Part shown: positions 11,001 through 18,464 of the stretch, piece by piece
Layout of the letters: each line of letters starts with the position of its first letter
How positions within the stretch are numbered: the stretch's first letter is position 1
The notes under the pieces: generated by a model
What the model was told of the DNA's origin: nothing
Databases searched by the model: none
What the model saw: the letters and a program-made list of their open reading frames with translations, nothing else
Position numbers and translations under genes: made by a program
From: Agarophyton chilense
Taxonomy: Eukaryota > Rhodophyta > Florideophyceae > Gracilariales > Gracilariaceae
Assembly: GCA_030374765.1 (NCBI GenBank)
Contig: JARGXX010000001.1
Location: 124,001 to 188,000, forward strand
Length of the DNA: 64,000 nt
Reading direction: 5' to 3'

Positions 11001-11147
11001 CTGCACCGTTACGGTCTCTAAGGTATCATCCATACTTAAACCACTTGGTTCTGGAAGGCCTTCCATAGAAGAGCGGTTGGGGGTGGCCTTCACTCCAACC
11101 GGTTGGCGTTTTCCACCGGTGACTCGGAGCCAACTCCATGCTCCGAG
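8013..11147 (-). CDS. pol: protease, reverse transcriptase, RNase H, integrase N-terminus (element 1)
   Basis: Open, without stops, from the gag TGA (11148) to 8013, and in the same frame as gag; no in-frame ATG occurs near the start (first usable one is in SSMEGLPEP), which favours readthrough over a fresh start. Protease: VTVLDTGAGPN with the catalytic Asp. Reverse transcriptase: RMRFCVDYRKLN, FTTLDANSGYWQI, RMPFGLRNAPATFQ and the catalytic YIDD box in ALVYIDDVVIYSR. RNase H: LDTDASEGQIGCCL, then a TDHESLRW motif. Integrase zinc region: LAGHPGATRMYY, FYWPHM and CASC. The ORF ends after IDVRG by a single-base deletion, and the remaining integrase continues in another frame (6808-8088). All residues expected for polymerase function are present. 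Confidence 0.92.
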   Translation of the reverse strand, partial: LGAWSWLRVTGGKRQPVGVKATPNRSSMEGLPEPSGLSMDDTLETVTVQESNDSRKAAICFLKHTNYKVNITLGFTENHLVPCVTVLDTGAGPNLVNAKLLPPRLLGTLQPYRLENPLVDANNRPLAIAGQIHLMDIAHDLKVRTQFIVVNRLAADCILGTTFIDQHVRAIFPRFQTVLFNKGPRVAIIGNHKVQTDPNPNADAQPPSGTVSNKVRLAYAVSIPPMHQKVVNVTCQRPGLVSMQNHTKLVDKHMTGMANGIVENVPTKPFKVYLSNCSNHLVKLPKNTVVGLALPAPNHIFTITPNWRDEDVPATEGGGTQGESTEEVKDANSTTNEVAEENSTDKVEDWRKDVQIGLESETTRERVLTMLEPFKTMWSGRLGAIKATQHRIELTQGAYPIHQQFYRAGPKAREVEMQEVQRMLREGVIEPANAEWASPVVLAQKRGDTRMRFCVDYRKLNAVMVRDSYPIHRMEECIDSLGDARIFTTLDANSGYWQINIPEEDRDKTAFTCHSGLYRFRRMPFGLRNAPATFQRALDIILSKVKWTTALVYIDDVVIYSRTLEEHFDHVQTVLGLLQGAGVTLKLPKCIFFDQKVEYLGHLISPGRLEVAARNVRAVQEARLPKTQTDFRSFIGLCNVYRRFIKGFAKLAAPLNRCLQKGQPSRFECLEDDEVAAFPHLKAALLSPPILALTKAGKPYTLDTDASEGQIGCCLMQEQDDGSKAPIRFWSRALSPAEKNYSVTEKECIAVVWSMLMLRPYLYGERFTLRTDHESLRWILELADASGRLARWRLRLSKFDFEVQYRPGIKHKVADALSRLNIEGLDTGTVDDDISCFMLQPAKVDEDAPLEGTWDDHGGIGLKDRLGDQTKAPMMVANVEEEDDAPITREEMLAVQAADAYCRTLSDQIGLKESQFDVDHEGYIVRRSPLDGSLQKVVPEALKARVLYLAYYPRLAGHPGATRMYYTLRSSFYWPHMANDIYTYVGQCASCVKTRGGVRKHRKYLKLFPAAGPLGCVAIDVRGLYRKRPKDTALWLSLPTGSRS

Positions 11148-13060
11148 TCAGTGACCAAATGCACCTGTGGCAGTGGCTTCTGCGGCAGGGGCACTGCAGC
11201 ACCTTGATGGTTCGCCGGTTCTGTCTTCGCCCAAAAATACCACCTTATGGTTCTGATGGCGGGCCTGTAGTAAGGCCGCCCGCACCTGAGGGGTCGCATT
11301 GGGGCACATAGTCGCCAGATGGTGGGGGGACAGACAGAACCAACAAAGAAGGTTGCCCGTGGAGGGGTCTTTCAGCGCCATCATTGGTACCCGAATGGTG
11401 TCGCCTCGCTGTTGGGGGAGCGCCTTCCGGTAAGAGGAGGCGCTGCTACCACCTCGTGGGTTGTAGGGCACGACCAAAACAGGGCTACCATGAGGTAAGG
11501 AGTCTTGAGACGATCTCGATACCGATACGGGGAATGTTGCATCTGCCACTGAGGTCGACCAATGGGAACTGTGCGGAGAGCACGTTCCATCGTGAGCACC
11601 ATGCTCGATGACGTTTATGACCTGACCTGACGGTGGCGGCACAGTAGTCCCCGAGTGCGCGTAGCGAGCCAGCGCATTGTAGTCCACCTTACGGTTATTT
11701 CCCAAGTAGTTACGAACCTGGGACCGAATCGGTTTGTCCACATTATCCGCGAACATGGACTTCAACCTAGTGGTGGTAAAGACGCTTCCCCACCGAGAGG
11801 CGGTGGCCCACAGCGACCGAGCGTAGTCCAATTCGGTCTGTCCAGCCCGCTGGCGGTGCGTAAGGACCTCAGAGTAGGCCTCCTGTATTACCTCATCGGT
11901 CGCATATGTTTCCAAGAAGAAATTCACCACCTGCGGGTATGTAGTGAGCATTTCAGTTTGCTCTTCGTCCACCGCCATGGTATTGCCCTGCAGCCTACTG
12001 TGCAGTAGGTCCCCAGCCTGACCCTTGAGGTGAAACTGAAACAGCCACATGGCAGCCCCTTCCGAGAAACCATTTTGGTCACACGCGATTCTAAACCTCT
12101 GAAGGAAGTCTATCACCGCAGTCGGGTCATCACCGTTAAAATGGGTGTCACCCATTTGGAAACTAAGCTTCTTGTGATGCTTAGTTATCCTCTGAGCCAC
12201 CTCACTGGTGTTCTCAGCTTTCCGATTCTCCAACCTATAGGTGCGGAAGTCGACAGCCTTTGTGAACAAGTCGTTCAAAGGCTGCAGCACCTCTAGGTCG
12301 GTCTCCGCGTCAGAATCTGACTCCGACGAGTCATACCGCTTGGTCTTACCATTGCGGTTCTTTCTCCCCTTTCGATGGCGGGGTACCTTCCGGTTCTTCT
12401 TTTTACCGTTGCGGTCTTCATCTGAATCCGTATCGGTGTCAGAGCTCGAGGAGTCGGGGTCCGACCGGCGCCCCTTTCTCCCACCCTTTTTGGTCTTCTT
12501 TTTCCGTTTCGGTCTGCGTCGGCGCTCATCCTCAGAGCTCGACGAACCACCACCATGGTCTCCACCGTCTGGTCCCTGCGCGGTCCTACCAATAGGTATC
12601 GGGGGTAAATATATCCCAGGGCCCTCCACTCCGGGAGGCTCTGCCCCGCTCCGATCTCGGTCGGGATGCTTCTCACCAATTTGGTTTTTCGGAAGGTTGA
12701 TTGGGGTCGATGCGTACTGCAGCCCTCCAAGGTGATTGACCTGTAGAGGTGGTTCCGGAGTCGGTCTCGTACCCTGGTGGTAGTCTCGTGTCCAGCCATG
12801 TTGCTGTAAAGACAACGATACCAGCCGGTCAATTTGCCCTCTCACCTCGGTCTCGAGGTAATCGAGCACCACAACTGGTACACGATGCGACAGTTCCAAA
12901 GAGGCCCTGTCGAATACCTGGCGGGTGATTTCTTCCAGATCCAGACGTGACCCATAAGATGATTCCAGTTGGTCCACCGATGCGGTACGCGACGGCACCT
13001 CCTCCAACTCGGCCGAAGGTGTCGCGTCTACCAATGTGGTGTCTGTAGGAACTAGGGCTT
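8341..13060. repeat. dispersed interrupted palindromes ACC-N4-6-GGT (element 1)
   Basis: Hand counts: 11 copies in 10261-10920, about 16 in 12230-13060, and 6 in the non-coding LTR region 13360-14000, against about 0.5 expected per 660 bp for random sequence. Examples: ACCTTAAGGT at 10720, ACCAAATGGT at 10303 and 10906, ACCTATAGGT near 12232. The same signal fills element 2 (14503-25376), its antisense ORF included, but not family B. Confidence 0.7.
11120..11150 (-). promoter_or_regulatory. stem-loop at the gag UGA stop (candidate readthrough signal)
   Basis: Minus-strand TGACTCGGAGC, nine-base loop ATGGAGTTG, then GCTCCGAGTCA: a perfect 11-bp stem whose first three bases are the gag stop codon. 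Pol is open in the same frame directly after it. UGA followed by C is the leakiest known stop context in eukaryotes. Confidence 0.7.
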
Positions 13061-13223
13061 GGCCCCCAGCCAAGCCCCTTCTCCCACGCACCGTACCGGG
13101 TTTCCCCTTGCGTAGAACCTCCTCGGGGTTGTCCAGAATCGGCTCGGCCGCGGCGGCCGGCGCCAATTCACCATCAGGTTGGGCACGCAGTGCCCGGTTT
13201 GAGCTACGAAGTTGCTTCGACAT
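11148..13223 (-). CDS. gag polyprotein (element 1, 691 aa)
   Basis: Structural protein that packages element RNA in virus-like particles. The frame is intact from ATG 13223 to TGA 11148. An N-terminal helical part (LDLEEITRQVFDRASLELS) is followed by a highly charged middle with alternating Arg/Lys and Ser/Asp tracts (EDERRRRPKRKKKTKKGG, DPDSSSSDTDTDSDEDRNGK). Then comes a retrotransposon-gag domain (LSFQMGDTHFNGDDPTAVI, RFRIACDQNGFSE) and a C-terminal zinc knuckle CWFCLSPHHLATMC with CX2CX4HX4C spacing. The charged middle is shared with elements 2 and 4. The start is chosen because it is the first ATG after the primer site and aligns with the element 2 gag start. Confidence 0.92.
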   Translation of the reverse strand: MSKQLRSSNRALRAQPDGELAPAAAAEPILDNPEEVLRKGKPGTVRGRRGLAGGQALVPTDTTLVDATPSAELEEVPSRTASVDQLESSYGSRLDLEEITRQVFDRASLELSHRVPVVVLDYLETEVRGQIDRLVSLSLQQHGWTRDYHQGTRPTPEPPLQVNHLGGLQYASTPINLPKNQIGEKHPDRDRSGAEPPGVEGPGIYLPPIPIGRTAQGPDGGDHGGGSSSSEDERRRRPKRKKKTKKGGRKGRRSDPDSSSSDTDTDSDEDRNGKKKNRKVPRHRKGRKNRNGKTKRYDSSESDSDAETDLEVLQPLNDLFTKAVDFRTYRLENRKAENTSEVAQRITKHHKKLSFQMGDTHFNGDDPTAVIDFLQRFRIACDQNGFSEGAAMWLFQFHLKGQAGDLLHSRLQGNTMAVDEEQTEMLTTYPQVVNFFLETYATDEVIQEAYSEVLTHRQRAGQTELDYARSLWATASRWGSVFTTTRLKSMFADNVDKPIRSQVRNYLGNNRKVDYNALARYAHSGTTVPPPSGQVINVIEHGAHDGTCSPHSSHWSTSVADATFPVSVSRSSQDSLPHGSPVLVVPYNPRGGSSASSYRKALPQQRGDTIRVPMMALKDPSTGNLLCWFCLSPHHLATMCPNATPQVRAALLQARHQNHKVVFLGEDRTGEPSRCCSAPAAEATATGAFGH

Positions 13224-13340
13224 AGCAACTGGTGATCCACAAATAGACTGTTATTAGTGGTTGCTTCTCACCAATAGGTATCCAAGTCACCAAAACTCCC
13301 TTTCGAGATGTCCAAACCGATAGGGTTGTCGTACACGTTT

Positions 13341-13356
13341 CTAAGTCGGGAGACCA
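13341..13356 (-). other. primer-binding site (element 1)
   Basis: Minus-strand TGGTCTCCCGACTTAG begins with TGG and would pair with a tRNA 3' end reading CTAAGTCGGGAGACCA. The same site, with one or two changes, lies next to the 5' LTR of every Ty3 unit in the window. Confidence 0.75.
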
Positions 13357-13359
13357 AAA

Positions 13360-14020
13360 TGTGGTACAACCGGCGGTGTCGGTGACCAAATGGTAGTTCG
13401 TAACGCGCGGGACTAGGGATCGCACAATGGGCTCAACCTAGGAGGTGATGAACGAGGAACCTGAGAGGCGAGTAGTAGCACCGACCACTAGGGTGCAGTG
13501 TAGCAAGGCGTGCTAACCAGTACCACGTTGGTAGTGAGTGGTAGTCGGCGCCCGCTTGCTAGGAAACCCAGAAACCTGAACGGTACGCGATGGTTGACTG
13601 TAGAAACCAAAGCGGAGCAAGAATTGTCCAGATGGTGCTTCCCTTTACCATGAGGAAGGAGGGGCGCTCACCTCCCTGCCTAAGTGCAGGGGGGTGAGCC
13701 GCCAGGCGTCCACGTGTGCACCGGGAGGAGCACATGCAGTGCCCAGATCTACTGTAAGGCCTAACCTACATGGTACAACTACAGCGCAGAAAACTACCCC
13801 CTTGGTAAGTGCACCGCGGCCCCGATAGTCCACGTGTACTCATACCCCTGAGGTGTCGCGCTAAACGTAGTTATACTACAAGCCATTCAGCTCGCATGAT
13901 CAATCATCTTCGGGCACTTGCTGTAACCAGTGCCTTTCTGTGTACTACAGATTCTTCCACGAACGGACATAGACCCCGGCTGCTTTAGTACATAGCCCAG
14001 TACGTTCGTTCCTAGTTGGT
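13360..14020 (-). repeat. 5' LTR region of element 1 (right end not defined)
   Basis: Begins TGTGGTAC three bases beyond the primer site, matching the way LTRs begin in the other elements. Contains a strong hairpin (13663-13698, arms around CTCACCTCCCTGC / GCAGGGGGGTGAG) at the position where other LTRs here have theirs, and six ACC-N4-6-GGT palindromes. No second copy is present, so its length cannot be fixed by comparison. Confidence 0.55.
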
Positions 14021-14225
14021 TTCCCTCTCTCATGATCATCTGCATCGCGCATGGGCATCCAGTAAAGCAAACCCCAGCTTACGTCACCTTTTTCGATCGT
14101 CGTTCTTCAAACTTGCCCCGAAGTCCCCCGGAGGGGTGGCAATTTTTCCTCGACGACGACAGTGATCGCTATTCAATCACGAAATTCGACACGCACGTTC
14201 GTTCCTGGCAATCCAAACTCGTGCC

Positions 14226-14504
14226 ATGGCGAACAAATCTTCCTCTACGTGGTTCATGACGTCGTCCATCAACCACCCCAGGCTCGCCGATCTCGACTCG
14301 AAATCTGTCCGCCTCTTCCTACGTTCGTACGATCAGTACTCTCTTGAAATCAAAAAGCGCGCTGAACAGCTACAGCTCAACAGCGCGGTGTCTACGAAAT
14401 CCGTCCGACCGGTCAGCCTCAAGTTCTGCGTCGACATCGAACTCGTCGAGTCGTCGCTCACCCTCGGACTGATCACCGACGGGCCGGACAACTACGAAGA
14501 TATG
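14226..14504 (+). pseudogene. gag-like ORF truncated by insertion of Ty3 element 2
   Basis: Open from ATG 14226 to the start of the element 2 LTR; the last six codons of the raw ORF are LTR sequence. The ~92 native residues include STWFMTSSINHPRLADL, FLRSYDQYSLEIKKRAEQL and RPVSLKFCVDIELVESSLTL, which resemble the N-terminus of retrotransposon gag proteins in algae and oomycetes. A plus-strand copia integrase starts immediately beyond the other end of element 2 (25383), so this may be the gag end of that same copia element with the middle deleted. The link is inferred from strand and position; the homology is recognised only loosely. Confidence 0.5.
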
Positions 14505-15136
14505 TCGTACAATCACGTCTAGGGTATGCTACTGTCTTGTCTCAGGAGCGTGGGGACGCTCAACCGTAGGGAGCGTGGTGACGCTCAACCTTACAAGGTA
14601 GACGTAATAAACATCGATGGTAACAGGGCACCTTGAAAACACGCAGGGGCAAACTGCGGGGAAACTAGCCTATACGGTGTAGTTGAACGATGGTAGGCGT
14701 CGACGCGCGGGAAAGCCTGTGTGGTATTTGAGAATCAATGAACCAAAAGATATAGTCGTGACCCAAGTGATGCCTGTCTTTATCAGATTAGGATGGGGGA
14801 GGTGCAGTTCCCTATATGCAATGGACTGCACTCTCCAGATCATCCGGGAGGTGCCAGCAAGGCACGGTCTCTCACCTAGTGCCAGAGACCTGGCCAGCAC
14901 TGGCAATAGTGCCAGGTGGCCACTCCATTACTGAACTAAAACAAATATAATTACAATTACAATTACTAACAATTACTCAACTAGAAGGTATATGTCAACA
15001 ATTCACGTGGCTGAGAACACCTAGATGGTAGCTCGCCCGGAGCTGCAGGGCCGATGATCCCTCGCATCCATCACCTACAAGGTCAGTAAAGTATATCGAC
15101 AACCTCAAAGGCCAGCCCTTCTGCCACTGTACGACA
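14503..15136 (-). repeat. 3' LTR of element 2 (634 bp)
   Basis: On the plus strand begins TGTCGTAC and ends TACGACA, perfect inverted termini. The first ~380 bp match 25019-25376. The element-sense strand has an AT-rich TATA-like segment around 14940-14970 and just downstream a hairpin (CACTGGC / GCCAGGTG, near 14898-14918). A purine-rich run (GGGTAGGAAGTGGGTC on the minus strand) abuts its inner end and is the expected 3' polypurine tract. A short tandem duplication at about 14545-14605 (two GACGCTCAACC units) is absent from the other copy. Confidence 0.85.
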
Positions 15137-15828
15137 GACCCACTTCCTACCCGTGAGGCACGCCCCGTGTCTCCTTCCATCAAACCATAGAGGTGTAGCG
15201 AGCGACAGCGACGTGGGCATCGGAGTGGTGTCTGTGCGCGACGCGCAATCCCTTGAAGTTCAGTACTCGGCGCCAGTATTGGTTGGGGAGGGCGCGCGAC
15301 GACGTCGGCGCACGAATTGAGCGACAACCATTCAAGTAGGGAATGTCATGAGGGCGATCCAGTGTAACTAGCGCGCTGGCGGACACTTTTTTGGTAGTGG
15401 CCCTGCTTGCTTGCTATTCTGCGTCCGCATAGCACACTGTCTAACCAAGTTGATATCGCACCCTTCCCGGTTCCTCAAACTTCATTTCTCTCCTTTGTCC
15501 CTGCGCGTGCCTTCTCGCCTGGTCGTTCCCACGGCTCGACAACCCTCCAGGTATTGCTGCCCTTAATTGGCGGCGTCGTGACCGTAATAGTGCTGTCCGG
15601 CTTTCCTTGAAAGTTTCCTGGCTTCTCGACCTTTCAGGTTTCGACTACCTTGTAAGGATTGACTGGTGGCGCCGGTTGGGCCTGAGCTTGCGTCGATACA
15701 ACCATTGAGGTGTTGGCCTGGGTCCGTGGTGGAAGCTTCCGGTTGTGAGACCTTATTGGTGTTGAGCAGCCCCGTCGGTAATTGCGCGACCTTTTTCCGG
15801 TTTTGCATTTCGGTTTACCCTCAAGGCG

Positions 15829-18294
15829 ATGACAGGATCGCGCCGCCTCCACGCACGCGTTCGAACCGATTCGGTGCCACGTCGATGCACCTCGCGCTGC
15901 ATCGTGGATTCGTCACCGTTATCTCGAAGGGGTGGGTCGTCCCCACAAAGAGCGCCAGCGCTCGAGAGACGACAGATGCCGATTACCATTGAGGTTGAAG
16001 AAGTCGGCGATTCCGAGGGAATTGATACCCCTGCAGTTATGCCTTTAAGGTCAGATTGGTCCCGCTCCACGATACCTCAAAGGTCTGGAACCGCTCGTGA
16101 CCGTACGCTGGCATCTGTTGCACCTGAAAGGTCGATTTTGGTACTACCGGAAAGGTTGGATACGTTGGCCGTCTCCTCAGAACGGACCGAGGAGGCTCCA
16201 CTTCAGACGGATGAATACCCACTGGTGTTCACCGCGGCGGTGGATGTCGAGTCATCACCTCGTTCGTCGGGTCTAGCTTCGGCCTTCCCAATCATGTCAG
16301 GTAGCGGCCCATCTCGTGGCCGTGGACGTGGGGGTATTACCAAGAGGGTGACTCGCTCGACTTCTCGAACGCCTACCAACATTGGTTTTCGCAGCGTGCT
16401 TGTCCCCGCGACACAGTTCTCCCTTGGGACTCCGGCTGACCCATACCAACGCAGTGGTGGACTTCCTCCGACAACACAAACCATTTGGGCTCACGATCTC
16501 GCGTTCGGTGCGGCGAACCGGACGACGAGTCAGTATGGACCTTTTGGTATTACCGTCGACCAGGTGACACACAATGAACTGTTGAAGCACGATTGGCCTG
16601 TGGCGGTGGGGAATTCGTCATTGCCGGCAGCTCTTACCGGACCACATTTGGATACCTTCTTGGGTTTGTCCCGTTGGGAGTGCGAGCGCCTTCGCTCCGT
16701 TCCATTGCTCTTGAAGAAAAGGGACCAAGATTCTCAACCTCTTCAGGGTCGAATGGAATGTTACCAGAGTCGGCAGCTTCATACACCTTTGAGGTATTTC
16801 ATCCCGCCGATATATCCGAGCGACTTGCCGTATGTGTGCATCGAACTGGAGCTGGATTATTACCGTCGATTGGTGGTGCAGGTGTGCCAGTACCCGTCTA
16901 TTCCGGAAACTTACCTTCCGGTTTCACCTGAGTTGGTTTCCCTGAATCGGTCTTTAACCATTATCAATTGGGCTGACCGTAGTAGGTTGGGCGAGGATGC
17001 AGCGACGGAGAGTCGCGTTCGCACTCGCAACTCTTACACTCGCGTTATGCATATGTTTCATAACGTCGAGTACTTCTCACAACCTACGAAGGGTAGACGC
17101 GAATGGTACGTGCTTGGACCAGAGTGGTGGGAGTCCTATGAGGTTCCGTTATCGCTGAGCGTGCCCACTCCGCCGGTTTTGGCGTACTTCTGGAGTCAGA
17201 TTTCCCGGAACCTAGAGCGGTATTACCTCATTTGGCCGATTGCCCTCTCGGAGTGGACCGTGTTGGTTGCAATCCTGGATCTGGAGGCCGCCCGTTTTGG
17301 TATCGATTAGGATTGTCGCAATCCCGACTCTGCCATATACTGAGATGGTGTTCAACCTGTAGGTCGCATCTTCTTCATACCTCGGGAGGTTGTCCAGGAT
17401 GTTTTCCGATTTGGTTACGAGAATATCGTTGAGGGGACCGATTATACCGTGAAGTATTTGGGCTCGTATCTCGAGCAGAGCAAGAATTACAATTGGGATT
17501 TCCATCAAGGTTGGAAGGCTTTCGATCCCGCAACTTGGGAGATTGTGCGTCGCCACGCCCAAAATGATCCCGGGGAGCCTCCTGTTTATGGAGCTCCCGC
17601 GAGCCCCGAACCTTATCACGGTACTGTGGAGACACCGGTTGGTCATTATGCTGGTCCCTTCCCGTCCGAGCCGTTACCTCAAGGTCGTAAGTCGCCTATC
17701 CCTACAGGTGAAACTCCTACTCAACCGAGCTCCTCGCGGGTTGCTGGTCCAGTTCGACCTCTGTTGGCGGGTATTGCTCGTCCTCCGCCTCAACCTATGA
17801 TGGATTCTCCGGCCGTGGTCGGTTTGCTGGCTCGAATTCGCCGATCTTGTGTCACCAACTTTCAGAGGGCTGGGCCTACCTCCGTGGTTGCTGCATTAAC
17901 GCTCCTTGAAGGTTTGCTGCCGCGCCATGCGCAATACATGATGGCGCTGAACCAACTTGGTGACTTCCGGAATCAGTTCCAATTGGACATGTACCAACTG
18001 CCCACCCGTCAGGTTGCCAATCTGGCAAGCATCTCTGCTGCTGCGCCATCTGATCCTTTGACGGATCCCCTTCTAGGTGCTAACTTGAACCCTGCGGTTT
18101 TGCAACCCGCTCCGGCGGTTCCTTTCGTTCACCATCTTTTGGTTTCGACTCCTCTCCCCAGCGGCAGGGCTACCGCTCCTTCGCTACCTCCTAGGTCAAT
18201 GGCTTCTAGCATTTCTGCAAGTTTTCCTCCCTGGGTAGTCAATAACACGGGTCCTCCTGATTCCACTGCTCCTAAACCGACAGGTCCTTCTTAA
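15829..18294 (+). pseudogene. antisense accessory ORF of element 2, about 820 codons with two in-frame stops
   Basis: Unknown protein encoded on the strand opposite to gag-pol, between pol and the 3' LTR. The frame from ATG 15829 is open for 493 codons to TAG at 17308-17310, has a TGA at 17341-17343, and stays open in the same frame to 18294, so it was one gene of roughly 820 codons. Parts: a Pro/Arg/Ser-rich N-terminus with repeated P-x-R units (IPQRS, APERS, LPERL); an RGRGRGG patch; a compact, probably folded middle (residues ~230-520) rich in Trp/Tyr, with HNELLKHDWPVAVGN, RYFIPPIYPSDLPYVCIE and GRREWYVLGPEWWESYEVP; and a Pro/Ser-rich tail. I cannot assign a family. Two stops in 820 codons means long-lasting selection until recently. 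Family B and element 4 have shorter plus-strand frames at the same place. Confidence 0.75.
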
Positions 18295-18420
18295 AGAAAA
18301 TTGTTGTCTCTTCTTGTCTCTTGTTGTCTCTTCTACTGTTACATTCGGTTGTTCTTTTGTGCCCTCCCTTGTAGGTAATCTGACACGCATATGCGTCCAC
18401 CTAATGCGGAAAACGACGTC

Positions 18421-18438
18421 TTCTCTCCCCCTTCCTTA
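18421..18438 (-). promoter_or_regulatory. second polypurine tract, between pol and the antisense ORF (element 2)
   Basis: Minus-strand TAAGGAAGGGGGAGAGAA lies just past the pol stop and more than 3 kb from the 3' LTR, which has its own purine tract. A CT-repeat (TTGTCTCTTCTTGTCTC, plus strand, 18300-18335) lies beside it after the antisense ORF stop, so the segment may also hold the convergent 3' ends of both transcripts. Confidence 0.55.
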
Positions 18439-18464
18439 CGCCTGAGTACCACGAAGGTCTAAGG

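Larger units (their letters stand above)
6614..14020 (-). mobile_element. Ty3/gypsy element 1 (chromodomain type), nearly intact gag-pol
   Basis: Order on the minus strand: LTR-like region, tRNA primer site (13341-13356), gag, in-frame stop, then protease, reverse transcriptase, RNase H, integrase and a chromodomain-like C-terminus. That order (integrase after RNase H) is diagnostic of Ty3/gypsy. Only one frameshift breaks pol. The inner coding sequence and the LTR-like part are loaded with ACC-N4-6-GGT palindromes. Both outer boundaries are uncertain: the right end is somewhere after 13900, and no matching left LTR was found, so the element is probably truncated at its 3' end. Confidence 0.85.

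Noticed and set aside
8288-11154. Many plus-strand ORFs of 60-130 codons over element 1 pol
   Set aside because: They are the complement of the conserved pol frame, carry no motifs, and break where pol codon choice dictates.
12300-12560. The charged Ser/Asp/Lys/Arg region as a simple-sequence repeat
   Set aside because: It is non-periodic at DNA level and conserved in position in the gag of elements 1, 2 and 4, so it is a protein feature.
13341-13356. tRNA gene at the primer-site sequence
   Set aside because: Only the 3' terminal bases of a tRNA are present, including CCA which nuclear tRNA genes lack; it is a primer-binding site.
15666-15992. Separate 108-codon plus-strand gene upstream of the antisense ORF
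   Set aside because: Overlaps the antisense ORF in another frame and lacks motifs; at most an upstream extension after a frameshift.
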